A stretch of DNA of 64,000 nucleotides, from contig JAWKUB010000012.1 in the NCBI GenBank assembly GCA_041398745.1, forward strand, positions 1 to 64,000, in the 5' to 3' direction. The position numbers and the translations under genes were made by a program. Below the pieces are notes generated by a model that saw only the letters and a list, made by a program, of their open reading frames with translations, ran no database searches and was not told where the DNA came from. The stretch comes from JACKHO01 sp041398745 (GTDB lineage Bacteria; Planctomycetota; Planctomycetia; Planctomycetales; Planctomycetaceae). Shown one piece after another: positions 1-8,540 of this stretch. Positions within the stretch are counted from its first letter, which is position 1. The number at the start of each line of letters is the position of its first letter.

Positions 1-44
1 TTTGATTGACACAGTTTTGGCACAGTTCCACTGTGTCAATCAAA
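1..44. repeat. Perfect 14-bp inverted repeat at window edge
   Basis: Arms at 1-14 and 31-44 are perfectly complementary (14 bp) around a 16-nt loop. The repeat may continue to the left of the window. It could be a transcription terminator for a gene outside the window, but there is no clear T-run on either side, so the role is open. Confidence 0.5.
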
Positions 45-99
45 TTCACGGTCGTAAGTGCCCTCCTGTAAATCATTTACGAGCAAAACGTAAATGAAT

Positions 100-185
<86 letters not shown>

Positions 186-280
186 GAGACCGGTGTTTTA
201 GTGAGGATTGCCTGCATTTGCAATTCTCACGTTCCGTTCTGCTTCCCGACACCACAACTCGGCGACTGGATCGCACGAAA

Positions 281-323
281 TGAATTGTGTCGGACGCTCA
301 ATTCGAGCGTCCGACACAATTCA
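281..323 (-). terminator. Perfect 19-bp hairpin after cysK
   Basis: Arms 281-299 and 305-323 are perfectly complementary with a 5-nt loop. It starts 14 nt beyond the cysK stop codon, so it most likely ends or stabilises the cysK transcript. Only a short TTT follows on the minus strand, so it is not a textbook intrinsic terminator. Confidence 0.6.
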
Positions 324-336
324 GGAGTTGCTGGTA

Positions 337-1269
337 TTAGCCGCGTACGGCATCGAACAAGGGTGTTGACAGGTACCGCTCGCCGGAGTCGGGAAGAATC
401 ACCACGATGGTTTTCCCCTCATTTTCAGGTTTTGCTGCGACCTTCAATGCGGCAGCCATCGCGGCACCGCAACTAATGCCGCAGGTAATTCCTTCTTCTT
501 TGGCGAGACGCGGTGCCATTTCGAAGGCTTCGTCGTCGGTGACCTGCACCACCTCGTCGATGAGGCTCTGGTCGAGAATGTCTGGAATGAATCCAGCTCC
601 AATGCCCTGGATTTTGTGTTTGCCGGGTCCACCGCCAGAAAGCACGGGGCTGCCTGCAGGTTCAACCGCAACAGAATGGAGCGATTTGCCTTTCCCCTGC
701 TCCCAGAACCGTGAGATTCCGGTAATGGTTCCGCCAGTACCAACTCCGGCAACAAGAATGTCGACGTTGCCATCGGTGTCATTCCAGATTTCTGGTCCTG
801 TTGTTCGCACGTGAATTGCGGGGTTCGCAGGGTTTTTGAATTGCTGTGGAATAAAGTAATTGGGATCTTCTGCCAATTCTTCGGCTGCCTGGATGGCTCC
901 TTTCATGCCGTCGGCTCCTGGTGTCAGCAGGAGGTTTGCTCCGAATGACTTGAGCATCATCCGGCGTTCGACTGACATCGTATCCGGCATGGTCAGCGTC
1001 AGTGGGTATCCCTTAGCCGCACAGACGAAGGACAGTGCAATGCCCGTGTTGCCACTGGTTGGTTCAACAACCTGCATCCCGGGTTTCAGCACGCCACGGG
1101 TTTCAGCATCCCAAATCATGGCCGCGCCAATCCGGCACTTCACAGAGTAGGCAGGATTCCGCCCCTCGATTTTGGCCAGCACGGTTGCTTTCAATCCTTT
1201 TGTCAGTCGGTTGATCCGTACTAGCGGTGTACGACCAATAGTTTCAGCGTTGTCATTGAAGACAGACAT
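337..1269 (-). CDS. cysK: Cysteine synthase A (O-acetylserine sulfhydrylase)
   Basis: A cytoplasmic PLP enzyme that makes L-cysteine from O-acetylserine and sulfide, the last step of assimilatory sulfur metabolism. The 310-residue product is the usual family length. PLP-binding Lys44 lies in NPAYSVKCRIGAAMIW, the CysK-type version of the motif. PTSGNTGIALS (substrate loop) and GVGTGGTITG (PLP phosphate binding) follow, and the SGERYLST tail is typical. I chose ATG at 1269 because AAGGAG sits at normal spacing upstream; an in-frame ATG at 1284 would overlap that site. The gene is alone, with a hairpin after its stop. CysK is preferred over CysM because of KCRIG rather than KDR after the lysine. 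Confidence 0.96.
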   Translation of the reverse strand: MSVFNDNAETIGRTPLVRINRLTKGLKATVLAKIEGRNPAYSVKCRIGAAMIWDAETRGVLKPGMQVVEPTSGNTGIALSFVCAAKGYPLTLTMPDTMSVERRMMLKSFGANLLLTPGADGMKGAIQAAEELAEDPNYFIPQQFKNPANPAIHVRTTGPEIWNDTDGNVDILVAGVGTGGTITGISRFWEQGKGKSLHSVAVEPAGSPVLSGGGPGKHKIQGIGAGFIPDILDQSLIDEVVQVTDDEAFEMAPRLAKEEGITCGISCGAAMAAALKVAAKPENEGKTIVVILPDSGERYLSTPLFDAVRG

Positions 1270-1384
1270 GAGGGCTCCTTCCAAATGGTTTAGGCGTCAT
1301 TGCGGACAACCGTACTCAATTATGCTCGACTTGCTCCCGTTTCGGCAACACCGGCCTTGCCGAGAGCATTAGTCGGCAAGATTC

Positions 1385-1411
1385 GCCGCTCCAGCGGACT
1401 TGTGGAGCGGC
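1385..1411. other. Hairpin in cysK/secreted-protein intergenic region
   Basis: The divergent intergenic region 1270-1555 (286 bp) contains no gene. An 8-bp inverted repeat (GCCGCTCC at 1385-1392, GGAGCGGC at 1404-1411) lies in it. It could be an operator or a leader hairpin for cysK; no riboswitch class is recognisable. Confidence 0.3.
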
Positions 1412-1555
1412 AGAATTAAATTCATCTTGCGTTACCTACTTCATCGGTAATTTGACTGTGGATGTCGTAACGACTTTGACGATTATTCCCTCACGACTGC
1501 TGCTGCACAGGACATCGTTGGTCTGCGGGTACGGTGGTCGGTCCTGGGGGGGAAC

Positions 1556-2521
1556 ATGATCCGTTCGCGCTTGATCCATTGGATCCCTGCTGTCCTGTCA
1601 GCAGCTGTTGTCTTGCTTTATGCGCCGATTCTCTCGGCGCAACAACCGCAACTTGTGACCGACCAAACGGGTGGCGAAGCCGTCATTCCAATTGCCAATT
1701 CCACTCAGGTTGAACAGCAACTGGAGGTGGAACGTGTTGAGAAAGGGACCTCATCTCGATGGACGCGGCATAAGGCCGTGGATGAATTGCCACTGGCTCT
1801 GCTATCGAGTGACGAACAGTTGGCTGCGTCCGAAGTCCTGGATGAAATCAGTCTGTATCGACGCCTGCCGACAATTAAGCTGCAGGCCGACTCGCGGGTG
1901 TACTCGTACTTCACAGAGAACCCAGAGGTCGCCATTAGTATTTGGCGGGCGATGCAAATCTCACAGGTGAAGATGAATCGACTTGATCGAGAAAGCTTCA
2001 CTATCGATACAGGAGACGGCACAATTGGAAGCGTCCGTGTGCTGCATCAGGGCGAGAAGAGTCATCTGATTTTGTGCGAGGGCGATTTTCAGAGTCCGGC
2101 ACTGAAGCGACCGTTGAAGGCAAAAGCGCTCATGCATTTGCAGCCTCAGTTCACGGTGACGCCTGACGGACAATCGGAGATTGTGCATACGCTCGATTTG
2201 TTCGTGACATTTCCATCGCAAACCGTCGAAACCATTGCCCGTTTGATTTCCCCGGTCAGTAATCACGTTGCCGATCGAAATTTCGAGGAAGTCAGCTTGT
2301 TCATCGAAATGATGGACGTGGCCATGTCGAAGCAGCCAGGTTGGGTCGAGCAGACCGCCTATCGGCTGGACAGTGTCGATCCCAAAACTCCCGACGAGCT
2401 TCTCAAGGTCACTGCGGAAGTTTATGTGGAAGCACAGAAGCGGGGTTTGCGTCATCCCGTGATGCCTGAAGCCAATGCAGAATCGGCGACACGGCCCTTC
2501 TTACAGCGTATTTTTCGGTAG
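1556..2521 (+). CDS. Secreted protein of unknown function
   Basis: A 321-residue protein whose N-terminus is a Sec signal peptide: a basic start, a hydrophobic stretch of about 20 residues and a probable cleavage after LSA near residue 28. The rest is a mixed alpha/beta soluble sequence with no motif I recognise, no cysteine pairs, no further membrane segment and no repeats. The ATG is preceded by a run of six G residues that can serve as ribosome binding site. The next gene begins about 135 bp downstream in the same direction, so co-transcription with the methyltransferase is possible. I expect a planctomycete-specific family; function is not assigned. Confidence 0.8.
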   Translation: MIRSRLIHWIPAVLSAAVVLLYAPILSAQQPQLVTDQTGGEAVIPIANSTQVEQQLEVERVEKGTSSRWTRHKAVDELPLALLSSDEQLAASEVLDEISLYRRLPTIKLQADSRVYSYFTENPEVAISIWRAMQISQVKMNRLDRESFTIDTGDGTIGSVRVLHQGEKSHLILCEGDFQSPALKRPLKAKALMHLQPQFTVTPDGQSEIVHTLDLFVTFPSQTVETIARLISPVSNHVADRNFEEVSLFIEMMDVAMSKQPGWVEQTAYRLDSVDPKTPDELLKVTAEVYVEAQKRGLRHPVMPEANAESATRPFLQRIFR

Positions 2522-2656
2522 GTCGCCGCATCGATTCGAACCGAGAATTCTCAAATTGACGCCTCTTGATCCGGGATTCCTGTTGACGCTGCGTGTTCTC
2601 ATCGAACACATTGAAGGGCACTGGAAACTCGCTTGATTGAGAATGGAGTTGCCCCC

Positions 2657-3871
2657 ATGCGACACTTTCTTTGCTGTTGTTCAATTTCTGCGTTCATATT
2701 GTTGGCCGGCATCGATACCGCACGGTCGCAGGATGTATTCACTGAACAGCGTTTGCGCATGGTGCAGGACCACATTGTTGCCGAGGGAGTCAGCGACGAA
2801 CGGGTTCTCGAAGCGGTTCGAACTGTGCCCCGGCACCTGTTCGTGAGCCCTTCGCTGCGTAATTTGGCTTACTCCGATCAGGCTCTGAATATTGGATTCA
2901 AGCAAACCATTTCGCCGCCATTCATTGTGGCGTATATGACGGAAGTTCTTGATCCACAACCGACGGACAAAGTGCTGGAAATTGGGACGGGAAGTGGCTA
3001 TCAGGCGGCCGTTATTTCGCAAATTGTGGGCGAAGTTTACACCATTGAAATTGTGGAGCCGCTGGGGCGTCGGTCGGGAGATTTGCTCAAACGCCTGAAG
3101 TACGAAAACATCCACACTCGCATTGGCGACGGATATCAGGGATGGAAGGAAGCCGCGCCGTTCGACAAAATCATTGTCACGTGCTCACCGGAGGCTGTGC
3201 CGCAGCCACTGATCGATCAACTCAAGGACGGTGGCCGAATGATTATTCCCATTGGGCATCGCTACGAGCAGGTTTTCCATTTGCTGGAGAAGAAGGATGG
3301 AAAGCTGGTCGAGACGAAACTCATCCCGACCTTGTTCGTCCCCATGACCGGGAAAATGGAAGAGCTTCGGGAGGTTAAGCCGGATGGTGCCCGCCCGGAA
3401 ATCAAAAATGGCGGCCTGGAAGTAGACGAAAATGAAGATGGCCTTGCCGACGGCTGGCATTATCAGCGGCGTTCACAGCTCATCTCCGAAGGGGCGAAAG
3501 AGGGAGAGAAATTCCTGCGTTTCGAGAACGACGTCTCCGGCCGGGAAGCGCACATGCTACAGGGTATGGCTCTGGATGGCTCGAAAGTCCGTTCCGTGAA
3601 TGTCGAGTTCTACTTCCGAACCAAGGACATCCGACAGGGGCAGAGCAACCGCGAGCAACCCGCCTTCGTCTTGCACTTCTTTAACAGTCAGCGGGTTCCC
3701 ATTGGAAATATTGCCATTGGACCGTGGCTCGCCGATTCCCCCGAGTGGACGCGGGTATTCCGTCAACTTCCCGTCCCCAAAGATGCTCGGGAAGCCATTA
3801 TGCAAGTAGGGCTGAATGGGGCGACCGGCACCCTGGACCTGGATGGGTTCAAGCTGGAGGCCGACCGTTAA
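2657..3871 (+). CDS. Exported PCMT-family methyltransferase with C-terminal extension
   Basis: The N-terminal half matches protein-L-isoaspartate O-methyltransferase, which methylates isoaspartyl residues in damaged proteins with S-adenosylmethionine. Motif I reads VLEIGTGSGYQAA and the family's QTISPPFIVAYMTE is present near residues 85-100. Unlike cytoplasmic PCMT (about 210 residues), this one starts with a signal peptide (hydrophobic residues 5-20, possible cleavage after ARS) and carries about 150 extra C-terminal residues that look like a beta-sandwich carbohydrate-binding type module. I chose ATG 2657 because GGAG lies just upstream and it gives the better signal peptide; the open frame extends to a TTG at 2633. 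The stop codon (3869-3871) abuts the end of an IS remnant. Confidence 0.87.
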   Translation: MRHFLCCCSISAFILLAGIDTARSQDVFTEQRLRMVQDHIVAEGVSDERVLEAVRTVPRHLFVSPSLRNLAYSDQALNIGFKQTISPPFIVAYMTEVLDPQPTDKVLEIGTGSGYQAAVISQIVGEVYTIEIVEPLGRRSGDLLKRLKYENIHTRIGDGYQGWKEAAPFDKIIVTCSPEAVPQPLIDQLKDGGRMIIPIGHRYEQVFHLLEKKDGKLVETKLIPTLFVPMTGKMEELREVKPDGARPEIKNGGLEVDENEDGLADGWHYQRRSQLISEGAKEGEKFLRFENDVSGREAHMLQGMALDGSKVRSVNVEFYFRTKDIRQGQSNREQPAFVLHFFNSQRVPIGNIAIGPWLADSPEWTRVFRQLPVPKDAREAIMQVGLNGATGTLDLDGFKLEADR

Positions 3872-4938
3872 CAGCCTGTTGAAAAACTCGCATTAGCTGT
3901 GTAATAAATTATTCTCTGCGAGTAGGAGGTTTTTCAAGGAGGTGATGATGGCGTTGGGGCGGTGAGGAGCAGGGACGCAGCGGTCGTTGTGGGTGGCGAC
4001 AACGCAGATCGCGCAGGCGCCGAGGCATGTTTTTTATCGGCGGCTGAATCGGCTGCTCAGTGAAGCCGGGTTTGACGCGTTCGTCGAAGAACTTTGCGAA
4101 CCGTACTACGCTTCGGCGGGGAGGCCAGGGATTCCACCCGGAACCTACATCCGCATGCTGTTTGTGGGGTACTTTGAAGGCATCGACTCGCAACGCGGCA
4201 TCGTGTGGCGCTGCGGAGACTCGCTGTCGCTGCGGGACTTTCTGGGAATTCAATTGACCGACAGCGTGCCGGACCACAGTTCGCTCACACGCATTCGCGA
4301 CCGTCTGCCCGTCGGCGTGGTGCAGCAGGTCTTTGCCTTTGTCTTGAAGATGGCTGCGGAGAAGAAATTGATTTCGGGAACGCAAGTCGGCGTCGATGCC
4401 ACCCTGCTCGAAGCCAACGCAGCCATGAAATCGATCGTACGCCGCGACACCGATGAAGACTGGAAACAGTACGTGGTCCGTTTAATGAAAGAGGATGGTG
4501 TCATTGACGACGAAGACGAACCCACCGACGCCGAGGCTCGTATCGTCGCCGTACCCAACGTTCCAACAGCAAGCGTCTGCAAAAGCAACGCAGCGAGAAA
4601 GTCGAACGGAGTTTCGCTCACGTGTGCGAGACGGGCGGTGCGAGACGCACATGGTTGCGCGGTCTGGAAAAGATTACCAAACGGTACTCACTCGTCGTGA
4701 CTGCACACAACTTGGGAGTCATGCTCCGGACCCTGTTCGGCAGCGGGAAGCCACGGCAATTTGCGTCAACCGGGCCAGCGTTCTTCGGTTTCTCGTGGCT
4801 ATTCACGATTCTCCACATCACCTCCACAACCGCTCAAAGCCTCGCCCAGCAACTCGACAAATCACTCACCCAACTCACCAACCACCTGATGAAACTGCCA
4901 ACGACAAACAACAAAACACCCACTTTTTCAACAGGCTG
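3872..4938 (+). mobile_element. IS1182-like element, internally deleted remnant
   Basis: Terminal inverted repeats of 15 bp (CAGCCTGTTGAAAAA at 3872-3886 and its complement at 4924-4938) bracket a broken transposase. The element is 1,067 bp, shorter than I would expect for the family (roughly 1.6 kb or more). No clear target duplication is visible. The left end also has a subterminal inverted repeat (CTCGCA 3887, TGCGAG 3916). Family assigned from transposase sequence. Confidence 0.85.
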
Positions 4939-4942
4939 CTAG
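3987..4942 (+). pseudogene. IS1182-family transposase, frameshifted and internally deleted
   Basis: The first about 190 codons keep the N-terminal domain (LSEAGFDAFVEELCEPYY, then PGIPPGTYIRMLFVGYFEG, SLRDFLG, PDHSSLTRIRDRLP and the first catalytic Asp in VGVDATLLEANA). Near 4540-4580 the frame is lost. The C-terminal end of the same protein is found in frame +2 (ERSFAHVCETGGARRTWLRG, TKRYSLVVTAHNLG). Most of the central catalytic core is missing, so the protein cannot be active. The start is uncertain (TTG 3987 gives the longest frame). It lies inside paired terminal repeats and is a dead internal-deletion derivative, possibly still mobile if a full copy exists elsewhere. Confidence 0.88.
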
Positions 4943-5189
4943 CAGCATAGATACAATCCCCGTTCAAACCGCACGATCGCATCGATTACGAACTGTCTAA
5001 TCGCGGGGTCGGCAAACCGGTCGAGAACGACTTCTTCAATCGTTCGGCAGAAAGCCGAGCGTTCTGCGGTTTTGCCTAAAGCCGGTTACTATCACTTCAT
5101 TTCACCCACTCTGCAATTCCTTCGCCAGCCTCCAGTCGATACGATGGCACGCATGTTGTGAATTCGTTTGTCGATGGTATGCGCACTGC

Positions 5190-7367
5190 ATGACTCAATT
5201 TGAACTGGCACGTCAGAAAACTGCGACCGGGCTGGGCATTTCAGAAGCCCAGGTCGATGCTGTTGTTTCGCTTCTCGATGAAGGAAACACGGTGCCGTTC
5301 ATTACCCGCTACCGCAAAGAGAAAACGGGCGGGCTCGACGAAGAACAAATTCGCACCATTCGCGATGCCATTGACATGGCACGTCAGGTGGTGCAGCGTG
5401 CCGAGACAATTCTGGCAGCCATCGAGAAGCAGGGGAAATTGAATGCGGCCCTGCGGAAAGAAATTGAACAGGCCGATTCTCTCAAGCGACTTGAAGACCT
5501 GTACCTGCCCTACAAGCAGCGGAGACGCTCCCGGGCGGATGCCGCACGCGAGCGGGGCCTGGAGTCGCTCGCCAATTCCGTGTGGGATGGAAGGTTGTCA
5601 GGCAGCCAGCTGGCGGCGGAGTTCAACAAACGAGTCGGTTCTCATGAAGAGCTGACTTCAGTTGAACTCGTCGAATCGGGCGTGGTTGATGTGCTGGCGG
5701 AACGGGTCGCCGAGTCAGTTGTTGTCCGCGACATTGTGCGGGAGGTGTGTCAGCGTTCGGCTTCGATTGAAGCGAAGGTCATCGCCAAGAGTGAAGAGAG
5801 CGCGACATACCGTGACTATGATGGATTCTCGCAACGAATCAATCGGATTCCCCCCCACCGCATACTGGCGATGAACCGTGGCGAGCGGGAGAAAGCATTA
5901 CGGGTCAAAGTTGTCTGGGACTTCGTCCGGGCCGAGGAACGCTGCGAGCGGTTTCTCCGTCTCGACCAGCACCGGGCTTCAGGACTCATGAGGCAGGCGG
6001 TGAGTGACGCGCTCGGGCGGCTCGTGAATCCCTCGGTCGAACGGGAGGTGCGGCGTGATTTGACTGACACCGCCTCGCAACATGCCATTCAGACATTCAG
6101 CAAGAACTTGCGGAGCCTGCTGCTGCAACCGCCGTTACGCAATACGCGCGTGCTGGCAATTGATCCCGGATTCCGCACCGGTTGCAAACTGGTGGCACTT
6201 GACGAACAGGGCCACGTACTCGATTCCAATGTCATTTATCTGACTGGTTCGGACGACAAAATTGCCGCCATGCGACGGAAGCTGGCGGACCTTATTTCGA
6301 AATACGAGTGTCGTGTCGTGGCCATTGGAAATGGGACCGGCTGTCGGGAGGCAGAGCAGCTCGTTTCTCAGACGCTCGACGAACACGAACTCGACTGCCG
6401 CTATATTATTGTGAATGAGGCGGGGGCCAGCATTTATTCGGCAAGCGATGTCGCGCGAGACGAATTCCCGGAACTCGACGCGACGGTACGTGGAACAATT
6501 TCTATTGGGAGACGCCTGCAAGACCCACTGAGCGAACTGGTCAAAATTGAGCCGCAGCACGTGGGCGTCGGGATGTACCAGCACGACGTGGATGAAAAGG
6601 CGCTGAAGAAATCGCTCGATGAGGTGGTTGAGTCGTGCGTGAACAATGTGGGGGTGGACCTGAACTCGGCCAGTGCCGCGCTACTGAGTTATGTTTCTGG
6701 ACTGAACCAATCCATGGCACGCAAAATTGTGTCATACCGCACCGAACATGGAAAATTCCGACGACGGGCTGATTTACTCAACGTCGCCGGACTCGGGGCC
6801 ACAACCTTCACTCAGGCTGCGGGCTTTCTGCGTATTTCAGACGGGGTCGATCCCCTCGATAACACCTGGATTCATCCCGAGAGCTATCCCGTGGCGCAAG
6901 CCCTGTTCGAAGAATGTGAAATCTCCCGGCAGGACTTTTCCGAGGGAGTGACATCCCAAATGCGGGAGCGACTGTCTCAGTTCGACGCAGCACAGCTTTC
7001 GAAAAGCTTACGGGCAGATGCCTCGACAATTCAGGACATTCTCACAGCCGTTTCGCGTCCGGTGCGTGATCCGCGCGAAGAACTGCCCGGTCCGGTATTC
7101 AGGTCGCAGGTCCTCTCACTCGATGAACTGAGCGAAGGAATGGAGCTTTCGGGTGTCGTGCTCAACGTTGTCGACTTTGGTGCATTTATTGACGTCGGTC
7201 TGAAAGACAGTGGTCTGGTGCATATCAGTCAGATGTCGCGACAGTTTGTCGATTCACCGTTTGACATCGTTTCGGTTGGTGAGCCCGTCACCGTCTGGGT
7301 GTTGTCCATTGACCGAGAGCGGAAACGGCTCAGCCTTACGATGGTTCCGGAGGTCGCTGCAAACTGA
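5190..7367 (+). CDS. tex: Tex-family S1 RNA-binding transcription accessory protein
   Basis: A cytoplasmic nucleic-acid-binding protein of the Tex/YhgF family, related to eukaryotic Spt6. At 725 residues it is full length. The N-terminal helical Tex region spans about 1-190 (VPFITRYRKEKTGGLDEEQ and LYLPYKQRRRSRADAARERG). A YqgF-like RNase H fold follows at about 315-440 (VLAIDPGFRTGCKLVALDE), then helix-hairpin-helix segments around 485-560 (VDLNSASAALLSYVSGL), and a C-terminal S1 domain near 645-718 (GVVLNVVDFGAFIDVGLKDS, GLVHISQMS). It stands alone between an IS remnant and a small membrane-anchored protein. No strong ribosome binding site precedes the ATG, but the N-terminus aligns with the family start as I know it. 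Confidence 0.96.
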   Translation: MTQFELARQKTATGLGISEAQVDAVVSLLDEGNTVPFITRYRKEKTGGLDEEQIRTIRDAIDMARQVVQRAETILAAIEKQGKLNAALRKEIEQADSLKRLEDLYLPYKQRRRSRADAARERGLESLANSVWDGRLSGSQLAAEFNKRVGSHEELTSVELVESGVVDVLAERVAESVVVRDIVREVCQRSASIEAKVIAKSEESATYRDYDGFSQRINRIPPHRILAMNRGEREKALRVKVVWDFVRAEERCERFLRLDQHRASGLMRQAVSDALGRLVNPSVEREVRRDLTDTASQHAIQTFSKNLRSLLLQPPLRNTRVLAIDPGFRTGCKLVALDEQGHVLDSNVIYLTGSDDKIAAMRRKLADLISKYECRVVAIGNGTGCREAEQLVSQTLDEHELDCRYIIVNEAGASIYSASDVARDEFPELDATVRGTISIGRRLQDPLSELVKIEPQHVGVGMYQHDVDEKALKKSLDEVVESCVNNVGVDLNSASAALLSYVSGLNQSMARKIVSYRTEHGKFRRRADLLNVAGLGATTFTQAAGFLRISDGVDPLDNTWIHPESYPVAQALFEECEISRQDFSEGVTSQMRERLSQFDAAQLSKSLRADASTIQDILTAVSRPVRDPREELPGPVFRSQVLSLDELSEGMELSGVVLNVVDFGAFIDVGLKDSGLVHISQMSRQFVDSPFDIVSVGEPVTVWVLSIDRERKRLSLTMVPEVAAN

Positions 7368-7493
7368 GCGAATGCAGTTTGGTCTCGACACGGTACGGCA
7401 TGTCGGCGACATTATTGAATCGCCGTGCCATGAGGCGAAAGTCGACGTGGCGACTACACGGCAAGTCGAATTCAATGAGCTGAGAATGTTGCG

Positions 7494-7976
7494 ATGAACC
7501 GAAAAACTGGTGGTGGCATTGTTGTGGGAGCAATTGTCCTGGGAATTATTCTGGGGCAGTTCTGGAAAATCCCCGGACTCGGAGTGAACGACCCGCAGAC
7601 CGACTCATCAGAAGCAGAAATGGATGACGTCAACGAGAATGAATCAAACGGTGGGCTCGACGGGGCCGAATCGGCCGTTTCGGTGGCCGATGGATCTGCC
7701 TCGAACGAATCTAAAGAGGAAGCAATTATCGTCGTCGTGTATGGCGGTGGTTACCGCATTACACGGGCTATGGACTCTGAGACCGGCATTGATGTGGAAC
7801 TGGCCTCTGTCGTTGAACAGGCTCAGAACGCAACGGGCGACTCCGACGGCATTCGTGTGCGGCTGTTGCTGCATCAGTCTGCGCAAGAAGGAGCCCGCTT
7901 CGATTTGCTGGAGGCATTAAAAGAAGCGGGCTTGAAATCTGAGCAAATTCAGCAATTTGATGCGCCCATCCTGTGA
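7494..7976 (+). CDS. Small membrane-anchored protein, ExbD-like periplasmic domain (tentative)
   Basis: A 160-residue protein with one N-terminal membrane segment (about residues 6-25, Gly/Val/Ile rich), an acidic Ser/Asn/Glu linker (about 30-75) and a compact C-terminal domain (about 78-160). The last part, with IIVVVYGGGYRIT, a helix DVELASVVEQAQ, IRVRLLLHQSAQ and LLEALKEAGLKSEQI, has the strand-helix-strand-helix order of ExbD/TolR periplasmic domains, but the usual Asp in the membrane helix is absent. That comparison is an inference from pattern, not a strong match. The gene converges on the next one, with only 3 bp between the stop codons. Confidence 0.65.
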   Translation: MNRKTGGGIVVGAIVLGIILGQFWKIPGLGVNDPQTDSSEAEMDDVNENESNGGLDGAESAVSVADGSASNESKEEAIIVVVYGGGYRITRAMDSETGIDVELASVVEQAQNATGDSDGIRVRLLLHQSAQEGARFDLLEALKEAGLKSEQIQQFDAPIL

Positions 7977-7979
7977 CGC

Positions 7980-8321
7980 CTAGTGGTGCCAGTGACCGGT
8001 CTGGTGGTAGTCGTAATGGCCGGGGATGACGTGAAGATGATTTCCGTGCGGCACGACGGTGGTTGGGTGGTAGTCGTAGTGGCTGGTGTCGTGGTAGTAG
8101 CTGCTACGGTAGCTCGGATAGTTGCTATACGAGCGGCCTGAGTAGTAGCTGTTGTAGTTGCCGTAGTACGACGGCGAAGAACGGTAGTAGCTTGGAGAGC
8201 TGTAGGAATACCCTCCATACCCACCGTAGGTGTTGCAGCCATAATGGCCGGCCTTGGCTTCTCCGCTGGACAGGGCGAACAGTGCAATCGCGGCTCCAAG
8301 AACTGTGACGAACGTTTTCAT
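7980..8321 (-). CDS. Small secreted Tyr/Ser/Gly-rich protein with His-rich tail
   Basis: A 113-residue exported protein. Residues 1-24 are a clear signal peptide ending AKA. The mature part is low complexity: a central region of Ser-Tyr-Gly-Asn repeats (about 30-75, many SYY and SPSYY units) followed by a His/Tyr-rich end (HYDYHP, HGNHLHVIPGHYDYH, HWHH). There is one cysteine only (GCNTYGG). The start is set by a GGGAGTAAGAAG site upstream of ATG 8321. The reading frame on the opposite strand is an artefact of the same repeats. Such proteins are common in planctomycetes but of unknown role; metal binding by the His tail or a cell-wall function through Tyr cross-links are guesses. Confidence 0.82.
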   Translation of the reverse strand: MKTFVTVLGAAIALFALSSGEAKAGHYGCNTYGGYGGYSYSSPSYYRSSPSYYGNYNSYYSGRSYSNYPSYRSSYYHDTSHYDYHPTTVVPHGNHLHVIPGHYDYHQTGHWHH

Positions 8322-8540
8322 CTTCTTACTCCCTCAACTTTTTGATCTGAGTGTTCCCCCGAGACATTCGGGCTGAGAGAGACGTAAAGCGACTGCCGTG
8401 CCAATGTATTTGCGGACAGCGTAAGCAGTGTGCTATTTGCGGGTTACGCGGAGAACACTGGTGAGCGGCGAATCCTGCCGGTGTCGCGGGGTTGCGTCAG
8501 GCTGTCATCGCAGTGATGTCAGTTTTCGCCGAAGGCAGTT

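Noticed and set aside
4205..4456. Plus-strand frame inside the IS1182 remnant
   Set aside because: It is an out-of-frame shadow of the transposase N-terminal domain.
8063..8308. Plus-strand Cys/Ser-rich frame opposite the Tyr-rich secreted protein
   Set aside because: It is the complement of the Ser-Tyr-Gly codons; it has no signal peptide or ribosome binding site, whereas the minus-strand frame has both.
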